Source: Mogibacterium sp. (GTDB taxonomy: Bacteria; Bacillota; Clostridia; Peptostreptococcales; Anaerovoracaceae). From it: 52,086 nucleotides of DNA. Below, one piece after another: positions 45,217-52,086 of the stretch (its first letter is position 1; the number at the start of each line of letters is the position of its first letter). The stretch spans positions 1-52,086 of the forward strand of contig JAKSSO010000004.1 of the NCBI GenBank assembly GCA_024403055.1, given 5' to 3'. The notes beneath the pieces were generated by a model. That model was not told the origin of the DNA. It saw only the letters and a list, made by a program, of their open reading frames with translations, and did no database searches. A program made the position numbers and the translations under genes.

Positions 45217-47535
45217 ATGTCAAACAAGTACATCGGGCAAGCCGTAAAGAGGCTGGACGCTCGTGACAAAGCTATGGGACGCATCAGATACACAGACGAT
45301 ATGTGTGATAAGGGTGCTCTGGTTATCAGAGTGCTCCATTCTACTGTGGCAAACGGCATTGTCAAGAGCATTGACACAGCTGAGGCAGAGAAGGTGCCGG
45401 GCGTTGTCAAGGTATTCACGTGTTTCGATCTGGAAGAGAAGCACTATTATCCTACAGCAGGACACCCATGGTCAACAGATCCGGCTCATCAGGATATCGC
45501 AGACCGTCTTATCATGACGGACAGACCGCTGTTCTACGGCGATGATATCGGTGCTGTAGTAGCAGAGAATGAGGTTGCAGCTTCGCAGGCACTCAGCATT
45601 CTTGAGAAAGCTGTTGTATATGAAGAGCTTCCTTTCGTTCTCGATGCACAGGAAGCCATGGAAGAGGGGGCACCGCTTCTTCATGAGAAGTATCCTAACA
45701 ACGTACTCGGACATTCCGAGATCCATATGGGTAACGTTGAGGAAGCTATCAAGGAGCCTGGTCTTACCAAGGTTGAAGGTTGGTATGAGACTCAGCCTGT
45801 ACAGCACTGCCACATTGAGAACTTTATCTGCTATGCGTACGGAGAAGGAGACAGAACCGTTATCGTTTCTTCTACTCAGATCCCGCACATTGTACGTCGA
45901 GTAGTAGGACAGGCTACAGGCATGGATTGGGGAAAATTCCGTATAATTAAGCCTTATGTCGGTGGCGGATTCGGTAACAAGCAGGACGTACTCTATGAGC
46001 CACTTACCGCATGGATAAGCATGCAGCTCGGCGGACGTCTGGTTAAGCTTGATGTACCTCGTGAGGAGACATTCATCTGCAATCGTATAAGACATGCCAT
46101 CAAATATCACATTACATCATGGATGAGACCTGACGGAAGCTTCGCAGCACGTACTTTCAAGGCATGGTGCAATAACGGAGCATACAGCTCACACTGCCAC
46201 GCAATTGCAGCTAAGGGTCTTAATGCATTTCCACAGCTCTATCCATGTGACAACTTTGACGGAGAGACATGGACTATATATACCAACCGCTCTGTTGCAG
46301 GAGCAATGAGAGGTTACGGCATGCCTCAGGCAAGTTATGCTTTCGAGTGCCATACTGAGGACTGTGCTAATGCAATGGGCATGGATCCAATGGAATTCCG
46401 CAGAAAGAACCTGATGCCTGTCGGATATTACCATGCATTCTCCAAGAATGAACTCTACTCCGATTCATTCAACCAGTGCTTTGACAAGGGTGCTGAGATC
46501 ATCGGCTACTATGACAAGGTAGAGAAGTATAAGAATCAGACAGGTGATATCAGAAGAGGTATCGCAGTATCCACATACTGGTATAACACTGCAGTATATC
46601 CTATCGCACTTGAGACATCATCCTGCCGTATAGTCATGAATCAGGACGGATCTGTTCAGTTCCAGCTCGGAGAGACTGAGATCGGACAGGGAGCTGACAC
46701 TGTTGCAGCTCAGATGATCGCTGATACAGTAGGTATTCCTCTGAACATGGTACATCCTATGTCCTGCCAGGATACAGATATAACTCCATTCGGCACAGGA
46801 GTATATGCTTCAAGAGGTACATATACTCTGGGATTCTCGATCAAGCAGACATCAATGCTTCTTAAGGAGAAGATCCTGGAAGCAGCTCATCAGTTCACAC
46901 GCATGCCGGTATTCAATCTGGATATCGTAGACGGCATGATAATCAGAAAGACTGACGGACGTGAACTTATGACAATTGGTGAGCTTGCTCTGAGTAAGCT
47001 GTATACGACAGATGGCTCGCAGCATCTTACGGCCGAATCCACTTATCAGATCAAATCCAACGCTTACAGTTTCGGTTGCTGCTTCGCAGAGGTCGAGGTA
47101 GACATTCCGATGTGCCGTGTAAGACTTCTGAACATTGTAAACGTTCATGACTGCGGACAGGTCATCAACCCGATGCTTGCCGAAGGTCAGGTACATGGTG
47201 GCCAGAGCATGGGAATCGGATATGCACTGTCCGAGAAACTCATGTGGGATGCCAAGACCGGCAGACCACTCAACAACAATCTGCTTGACTACAAGATGTC
47301 ATCCTTCATGGATCATCCTAGACTCAATGCAGCATTCGTTGAAAACTACGAGCCTACAAGTGCTTACGGCACCAAGGGACTCGGTGAGCCGCCGGTATGC
47401 CCGGTTGCTCCGGCGATCAGAAATGCTATAGGCCAGGCAACAGGACTCTATATCAATGAGCTTCCACTCTCGCCACACACTCTGTTCCGCGAGTTTACGG
47501 ATGCCGGCCTGATCAATGATTCGTTTGCAGAATAA
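45217..47535 (+). CDS. xdhA: Xanthine dehydrogenase-type molybdenum-binding subunit
   Basis: Molybdopterin-binding large subunit of a purine-type hydroxylase, 772 residues, similar in length to E. coli XdhA (about 750). Seen: the small domain RLDARDKAMGRIRYTDD, GYE-type linker region EGWYETQPVQHCHIEN, KPYVGGGFGNKQD, AGAMRGYGMPQAS with the purine-positioning Arg, ETEIGQGADTVAAQ, and the catalytic Glu in KGLGEPPVCPVAPAIRNA. AAGGAGG precedes the ATG. FAD and iron-sulfur subunits follow in the E. coli order A-B-C. Nicotinate or other heteroaromatic substrates are possible; context favours purines. Confidence 0.92.
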   Translation: MSNKYIGQAVKRLDARDKAMGRIRYTDDMCDKGALVIRVLHSTVANGIVKSIDTAEAEKVPGVVKVFTCFDLEEKHYYPTAGHPWSTDPAHQDIADRLIMTDRPLFYGDDIGAVVAENEVAASQALSILEKAVVYEELPFVLDAQEAMEEGAPLLHEKYPNNVLGHSEIHMGNVEEAIKEPGLTKVEGWYETQPVQHCHIENFICYAYGEGDRTVIVSSTQIPHIVRRVVGQATGMDWGKFRIIKPYVGGGFGNKQDVLYEPLTAWISMQLGGRLVKLDVPREETFICNRIRHAIKYHITSWMRPDGSFAARTFKAWCNNGAYSSHCHAIAAKGLNAFPQLYPCDNFDGETWTIYTNRSVAGAMRGYGMPQASYAFECHTEDCANAMGMDPMEFRRKNLMPVGYYHAFSKNELYSDSFNQCFDKGAEIIGYYDKVEKYKNQTGDIRRGIAVSTYWYNTAVYPIALETSSCRIVMNQDGSVQFQLGETEIGQGADTVAAQMIADTVGIPLNMVHPMSCQDTDITPFGTGVYASRGTYTLGFSIKQTSMLLKEKILEAAHQFTRMPVFNLDIVDGMIIRKTDGRELMTIGELALSKLYTTDGSQHLTAESTYQIKSNAYSFGCCFAEVEVDIPMCRVRLLNIVNVHDCGQVINPMLAEGQVHGGQSMGIGYALSEKLMWDAKTGRPLNNNLLDYKMSSFMDHPRLNAAFVENYEPTSAYGTKGLGEPPVCPVAPAIRNAIGQATGLYINELPLSPHTLFREFTDAGLINDSFAE

Positions 47536-47558
47536 TACGGTGAAAGGAGACAGCAGAT

Positions 47559-48446
47559 ATGTATGATATTAAAGCTTTATATGAAGCTGAAAGCGTAGAG
47601 CACGCTGTACAGTTGCGTCAGGAACATCCGGAAGCCCAGATCCTTGCAGGCGGTTCGGACGTGCTGGTGCAGATCAGAGAAGGAAGAAGAGCAGGCTGTG
47701 AGTTCATAAGCATATATATGCTTGACGAGCTTCGCGGCATAAGCATCGATGAGGAAGAAAACATTCGCATCGGTTCGCTGACAAGCTTTTCTCACATTAC
47801 TAAGGATCCAATAATTCAGAAATACATCAACGTACTCGGTGAGGCAGTAGACATGGTCGGAGGACCTCAGATCAGAGCGATCGGAACGATCGGAGGAAAC
47901 ACATGCAACGGAGTTACCTCGGCTGATTCCGCTTCGACTCTCATGGCATGGGATGCGATCATTGAACTGACAGGAGCTAACGGAGTAAGAAGAGTGCCTA
48001 TTCAGGACTTCTACATCAAGGCTAAGGTTGTAGACATCAAGCCTGATGAGATCCAGACAGCGATCCTGATCCCTAAGAAATCATATGAAAAGTGTTTCGG
48101 ACATTACATCAAGTATTCGATGAGAAATGCTCTTGACATAGCTACTACAGGCTGCTCAGTCAATGTAGTTCTCAGTGATGATAAGAAGAGCTTCGAGCGA
48201 GTTCGCGTAGGCTACGGTGTTGCATCACCGATTCCTGTAAGAGCAACTACAGCTGAGGAATTCATCAAGGGTAAGGAGATCACCGAAGAGAATATCAAGA
48301 AGTTTGCTGAGACTGTACTTCAGGATATCAATCCTAGAGACAGCTGGAGAGCAGGAAGAGCACTCAGACGCCACATCTCGGTAGTAATGGCTGAGAGAGC
48401 ACTGAAGGAATGCATAGAACTTGCGGGAGGTGAAATCAATGGATAA
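47559..48446 (+). CDS. xdhB: Xanthine dehydrogenase-type FAD-binding subunit
   Basis: Medium subunit, 295 residues, carrying FAD between the Fe-S clusters and the electron acceptor. AQILAGGSDVLVQIREGRRA is the first FAD loop and GGPQIRAIGTIGGNTCNGVTSADSA the second; a CO-dehydrogenase flavoprotein C-terminal domain follows (RVRVGYGVASPIPVRA). AAAGGAG is upstream. Its stop overlaps xdhC by 8 bases. Confidence 0.95.
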   Translation: MYDIKALYEAESVEHAVQLRQEHPEAQILAGGSDVLVQIREGRRAGCEFISIYMLDELRGISIDEEENIRIGSLTSFSHITKDPIIQKYINVLGEAVDMVGGPQIRAIGTIGGNTCNGVTSADSASTLMAWDAIIELTGANGVRRVPIQDFYIKAKVVDIKPDEIQTAILIPKKSYEKCFGHYIKYSMRNALDIATTGCSVNVVLSDDKKSFERVRVGYGVASPIPVRATTAEEFIKGKEITEENIKKFAETVLQDINPRDSWRAGRALRRHISVVMAERALKECIELAGGEING

Positions 48447-48990
48447 TCAATATAAAGTAGTTCACTGCACCATCAACGGCAAGGAAGTCTCCCAGATCGT
48501 AGACGTAAGAGCTTCTCTTACCGACATGCTCAGAAACGATTTCAGACTTACATCAGTCAAAAAGGGCTGTGAAGTAGGCGAATGCGGTGCGTGCACCGTG
48601 ATCATTAACGGCGAGAGCTTCAACTCCTGCATCTATCTGGCAGTATGGGCTGAGGGCAAAGACATATGGACTCTCGAGGGGCTGGCAGGTCCGGGAGGCG
48701 AGCTTTCAGATATCCAGCAGGCTTTCATCGATGAAGGTGCTATCCAGTGCGGATTCTGCTCACCGGGATTCATACTGACCAGCTGGGAGATCGTTAATTC
48801 AGGCAAAGAATACACTGATGATGAGCTCAGAAAGGCTCTCTCAGGACACCTCTGCAGATGTACGGGATATGAGAATATTTTCCGTGCTGTTAAGAAGACA
48901 ATGCTTAGACGCCTTGGCAAGAACGAAGAGGCAGAACTGGTTAATTCCCAGGGTATTACCGAATATCCTGATCCGATGCCATTCAAATAA
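48439..48990 (+). CDS. xdhC: Xanthine dehydrogenase-type [2Fe-2S] subunit
   Basis: Small electron-transfer subunit, 183 residues, with two [2Fe-2S] clusters. The plant-ferredoxin-type cluster is in GCEVGECGACTVIINGE plus a later Cys (SFNSC); the second is in QCGFCSPGF and HLCRCTGY, the helical domain. The ATG at 48439 follows GGGAGG by 8 bases and overlaps xdhB (ATGGATAA); a TTG 18 bases upstream precedes that site. All eight cysteine ligands are present, in contrast to the XdhD protein downstream. Confidence 0.96.
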   Translation: MDNQYKVVHCTINGKEVSQIVDVRASLTDMLRNDFRLTSVKKGCEVGECGACTVIINGESFNSCIYLAVWAEGKDIWTLEGLAGPGGELSDIQQAFIDEGAIQCGFCSPGFILTSWEIVNSGKEYTDDELRKALSGHLCRCTGYENIFRAVKKTMLRRLGKNEEAELVNSQGITEYPDPMPFK

Positions 48991-49006
48991 GTAAAGGAGA
49001 ATCATT

Positions 49007-49792
49007 ATGGCAAATACACTGCTGATGGCTAAGACCGCAGCTGAGGCAATTGCTGCTAAGACAGCGTCTGCGGCCTTCCTTGCAGGCGGTACAGAAGTTA
49101 ATCGCCTGGGTTCGTCGGTTGAAGCCGAAACACTGATATCACTTAAGAAATGTGAAGGCCTGGACAGCATTAAGAAGGTTGGAAACATGGTTGAGATCGG
49201 TTCCATGTGCACTTTCCAGAAAATGGTTGAATCTCAGGATATTCCTGCTTACATGAAAGAAGCAGCTCTGTTCATGGCTTCACGTACCAAGCGCAACATG
49301 GCTACAATAGGTGGAAACGTTGCTGCTCGCAGAAGCGATTCATATCTGCTTTCTGCACTGTGCGCTGCTGATGCTGAGGTAAGCGTACTTACAGGGGATG
49401 TCGAGAAAAAAATAAACGTCAATGCATACATTAATGAAGAAAATGCAGATAGCCTGATCACAGGGATCACTGTCCCTGTGGGCATCAAGGTAGCTTCAAA
49501 GCGTTATGCCAACACAGCTCAGAGCCATGCTGTAATTACCATGAGCGCAGCATCAACATCGAGAGGCATCAAGCTTGCAGTTGCTATTAAGAATGTCGGC
49601 ATCTTAAGCTTCAACCTATCATCAAGCGGCAAACTGACCGAAGAGGCTGCAGTAGCCTATTTCAAGACTGTTGAGCTTAAGGGAATTGAAGATGATATGT
49701 TCGGAAGCGTAGATTACAAGCGCTATCTTCTCGGTGTTACAGCATATGATCTGTGCAAACAGCTCACCGCTGGATCTGGTAAGGAGGTATAG
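49007..49792 (+). CDS. ygfM: YgfM-like FAD-binding subunit
   Basis: A second, shorter flavoprotein of 261 residues from the xanthine dehydrogenase FAD family. AFLAGGTEVNRLGSS is the first FAD loop and SRTKRNMATIGGNVAARRSDS the second; FGSVDYKRYLLGVTAYDL near the C-terminus matches E. coli YgfM as remembered (GSVAYKRYITGVLVADL). AAAGGAG precedes the ATG. It sits directly before the xdhD gene, as in E. coli, and is probably its partner. It is clearly diverged from the xdhB product. Confidence 0.88.
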   Translation: MANTLLMAKTAAEAIAAKTASAAFLAGGTEVNRLGSSVEAETLISLKKCEGLDSIKKVGNMVEIGSMCTFQKMVESQDIPAYMKEAALFMASRTKRNMATIGGNVAARRSDSYLLSALCAADAEVSVLTGDVEKKINVNAYINEENADSLITGITVPVGIKVASKRYANTAQSHAVITMSAASTSRGIKLAVAIKNVGILSFNLSSSGKLTEEAAVAYFKTVELKGIEDDMFGSVDYKRYLLGVTAYDLCKQLTAGSGKEV

Positions 49793-49794
49793 GC

Positions 49795-52086
49795 ATGATC
49801 AATCTTACAATTAACGGAAAAGCAAGGTCATTCGATGTAGACCCTACTATAAGACTTCGCGAACTGCTCCTGATGAACGGCAACTTCGCAGTAAGAGATA
49901 GTGATGACGCAGAAGGATTCTGCGGAAGTGATACTGTTATTATGGACGGTACACCAGTATTCTCGAATCTCATTCTTGCAGGCGAGGCTGAAGGCAGTGA
50001 GATCAGAACTCCGGACAGTCTGGGCAATTCAGTTAATCTGACAATAGTTCAGCAGGCACTTGTAGATGCCGGAGTTGTTCAGAGTGCATATAATTCACCT
50101 GCAGCAGCACTTCTGCTCACATGGCTGTTCGAGAACAATCCTGATCCGTCGAGAGAAGATGTTAAGGACATTCTTTCCGGATTGTTCATAAGAGACGCCG
50201 GATATGAACATTATTATCTCGCCGCAGAGCTCATTAAAGAAAAGCTTAACGGCGGAGAATACAAGACAGAGATCGCACCTGAATTCAGACCTGAGCTCAA
50301 GGCTGTCGGCAAGGTAATGCCTAAGATAGATGCACCTCAGCTGGTATCGGGTGAGAGAGCTTTCGTAGAGGATTACGTAGATTCAGATACATGCTACATG
50401 GTAGTACTGCGTTCACCATACGCAAGCGCATATGTAAACAAAATAGACACCTCCAAGGCAGAAGCTATCCCGGGCGTTGTTAAGGTAATTACCGCATACA
50501 ACTGCCCTGATGTTACTTACATGTCTGCAGGACAGGGCAATCCTGAGCCTTCACCACACGACAGAAAGCTTCTGAACAAGAAGGTAAGACACGTTGGTGA
50601 CAGAGTAGCTGCTGTTATAGCAGAGACTCTTGAGGACGCTATCAAGGCAAGAGACCTCATCGAAGTTGAGTACGAGCCAATGGACGCTGTATTCACAGTA
50701 GAAGAGGCTATGGCTGAGGGCGCACCTCTTGTTCACAACGGCAAGGTAGAGTACGTTGCGGGAGCACCTGCTGACCTTAATGAGTACAACATGAAGCTCT
50801 CAGGAGATGAGAGAGAGGGCAAGGTAGTATATCAGTTCCCACTTCAGGGAGACGTTCTGCATAACGTGGCAGCTGCTAACCATGGCGGTATCGGTGATGT
50901 TGACAAGGCATTCGCAGAAGCGGACGCTGTAGTTGAGGCGACTTATCAGACAAGCCAGATCCAGCACACACCACTTGAGACACATATCTGTTTCTCCAAG
51001 ATCGAGAACGGCAGACTCATCATATATGCGAGCACTCAGGTTCCATATCATGTTCGCCGTATTGCAAGCTGGGTAACCGGACTTTCCGAGAACAAGATCC
51101 ACGTTATCAAGACGAGAGTAGGAGGCGGATACGGTTCCAAACAGGATATTCTGGTAGAGGACCTTACTGCTTATGCAGCATTCGCAACAGGCAGACCTGT
51201 ACTGTATCACAACACTCGCGAAGAGGAGTTCATCGCTAATTCAACCAGACATCCTATGCGCGTTCATGTCAAGATGGGCGGCAAGAAGGACGGTTCTATT
51301 ACCGGTATCTACATGAAGGTAGATGCAAACACAGGTCCTTACGGAAACCACGCACTTACAGTACCTATGAACAGCTGCTCCAAAACACTGCCGCTGTTCA
51401 AGTGCGACAACATGAAGTATGACCTTACGATCTACTACACCAACACGCCACCTGCAGGAGCATATCAGGGCTACGGTACACCAAAGGGTACTTACGGTCT
51501 GATGATGGCCATGGGTGAACTTGCTGACAAGCTCGGCGTAGATTACAAGGATATGGTTATCAAGAATCATGTCGAAGAAGGCTATATGCTCGAGATCCTC
51601 AAGGGACTCGGCGAAGGCCGTGAGGGTAATGTAGTACCTGTAGGTTCATGCGGATTAAGAGAAGCAGTCGAAAAGGGCTGCGAGATGATCGAATGGGGCA
51701 AACGCGAAGTTAGCGATGACCCTGACTGGAAGATTGGCAAGGGCTTCGCAATGATAATGCAGGGCTCAGGACTTCCTGGACTTGATCATGCAAATGCAGT
51801 TGCAAAGCTTGAGATGGACGGTTCTATCATTATGCTCTCAGGAGCTGCAGATATCGGAACAGGTCTTGATACGATCATTGCCAAAGTAACAAGCGACATA
51901 CTGCAGGTACCGATGGACAAGATCACTGTAATTTCAGGCGATACTGACTCAGGCGCATTCGATACAGGTTCATATGCATCATCCGGAACATTCTTCAGCG
52001 GAAACGCTGCAGTTGTAGCAGCTAACAATCTCAAGGATAAGATCCTCGACGAGGCTGCATTCCAGCTCAATGAAGATGTAGCAGAT
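49795..52086 (+). CDS. xdhD: XdhD-like molybdenum hydroxylase with vestigial ferredoxin domain, 3'-partial
   Basis: Open from ATG 49795 (after AAGGAGG, 2 bases past the previous stop) to the right edge, 764 codons; E. coli XdhD has about 956. Residues 1-150 align with E. coli XdhD from memory (SDDAEGFCGSDTVI, SLVQQAL-like IVQQALVDAGVVQS, NSPAAALLLTWLF, LSGLFIRDAGY). They have the shape of the [2Fe-2S] subunit but only one cysteine, so no clusters can be held. The molybdenum part follows: GERAFVEDY, TRVGGGYGSKQDIL, AGAYQGYGTPKG (Gln where XdhA has Arg) and SGAADIGTGLDT. In Clostridia this type is annotated selenium-dependent xanthine dehydrogenase. Confidence 0.9.
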   Translation, partial: MINLTINGKARSFDVDPTIRLRELLLMNGNFAVRDSDDAEGFCGSDTVIMDGTPVFSNLILAGEAEGSEIRTPDSLGNSVNLTIVQQALVDAGVVQSAYNSPAAALLLTWLFENNPDPSREDVKDILSGLFIRDAGYEHYYLAAELIKEKLNGGEYKTEIAPEFRPELKAVGKVMPKIDAPQLVSGERAFVEDYVDSDTCYMVVLRSPYASAYVNKIDTSKAEAIPGVVKVITAYNCPDVTYMSAGQGNPEPSPHDRKLLNKKVRHVGDRVAAVIAETLEDAIKARDLIEVEYEPMDAVFTVEEAMAEGAPLVHNGKVEYVAGAPADLNEYNMKLSGDEREGKVVYQFPLQGDVLHNVAAANHGGIGDVDKAFAEADAVVEATYQTSQIQHTPLETHICFSKIENGRLIIYASTQVPYHVRRIASWVTGLSENKIHVIKTRVGGGYGSKQDILVEDLTAYAAFATGRPVLYHNTREEEFIANSTRHPMRVHVKMGGKKDGSITGIYMKVDANTGPYGNHALTVPMNSCSKTLPLFKCDNMKYDLTIYYTNTPPAGAYQGYGTPKGTYGLMMAMGELADKLGVDYKDMVIKNHVEEGYMLEILKGLGEGREGNVVPVGSCGLREAVEKGCEMIEWGKREVSDDPDWKIGKGFAMIMQGSGLPGLDHANAVAKLEMDGSIIMLSGAADIGTGLDTIIAKVTSDILQVPMDKITVISGDTDSGAFDTGSYASSGTFFSGNAAVVAANNLKDKILDEAAFQLNEDVAD

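Noticed and set aside
42937..52086. Selenocysteine (UGA) codons in the hydroxylase genes
   Set aside because: No in-frame TGA was found in these genes. Selenium in this enzyme class is a labile cofactor ligand, not selenocysteine.
1..52086. CRISPR arrays, tRNA or rRNA genes, transposases, phage genes, toxin-antitoxin or defence systems
   Set aside because: None was seen; intergenic gaps are short and are accounted for by promoters, terminators and one inverted repeat.

Overview
The window reads as a chromosomal segment of an anaerobic Gram-positive member of the Bacillota, class Clostridia. The reasons are a PolC-type replicase, RNase Y, the DXP isoprenoid genes dxr and ispG, strong Shine-Dalgarno sites with many GTG/TTG starts, sigma-A promoters of TTGNNN-17-TATAAT type, and a purine-catabolic molybdenum hydroxylase locus. 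I cannot name the species. All genes but one are on the + strand. No gene-free stretch exceeds 300 bases; the longest (34760-34972, about 210 bases) holds a terminator, a promoter and a leader. I saw no rRNA, tRNA, CRISPR array, transposase or prophage gene. REGION 1 (1-4689) is a peptidoglycan operon of tightly overlapping genes: a lysine-type MurE (5' end outside the window), a FemA/FmhB-type aminoacyl transferase, an ATP-grasp D-aspartate ligase and an aspartate racemase. Together they predict Lys-containing stem peptides with a D-Asp branch. REGION 2 (4690-8929) holds rny, a cysteine desulfurase and thiI, the last two separated by a long GC-rich inverted-repeat element. REGION 3 (8909-20317) is thrS (without its TGS domain) followed by the Bacillota core cluster pyrH-frr-uppS-cdsA-dxr-rseP-ispG-polC. 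PolC is short and appears to lack the proofreading exonuclease normally inserted in its PHP domain. REGION 4 (20318-27081) is an insertion relative to the usual polC-rimP neighbourhood: a GH13 glycosidase, a zinc-type ArsR/SmtB regulator with a stand-alone HMA protein and a P1B-2 ATPase, and a class A penicillin-binding protein. REGION 5 (27082-31829) is rimP-nusA-ylxR-infB, with no ylxQ before infB and no rbfA after it. REGION 6 (31830-34800) holds two neighbouring fold-type II PLP enzymes, a zinc-ribbon threonine synthase and an uncharacterised 490-residue enzyme. REGION 7 (34801-52086, running off the window) is a purine uptake and degradation locus: a BMP-family lipoprotein with an ABC ATPase and two permeases, adenine deaminase, an M20 amidohydrolase, a divergent YqeC-MocA fusion for maturation of a selenium-dependent molybdenum hydroxylase, a MerR/GyrI-like regulator, a three-subunit dehydrogenase XdhABC, and a YgfM-XdhD pair. 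Inferred flow: purines or nucleosides enter through the ABC system, adenine is deaminated to hypoxanthine, and the hydroxylases interconvert hypoxanthine, xanthine and possibly urate, feeding anaerobic purine fermentation. XdhD carries a ferredoxin-like domain without its iron-sulfur cysteines. Family assignments rest on sequence motifs read by eye and on remembered homologues; no database search was possible.
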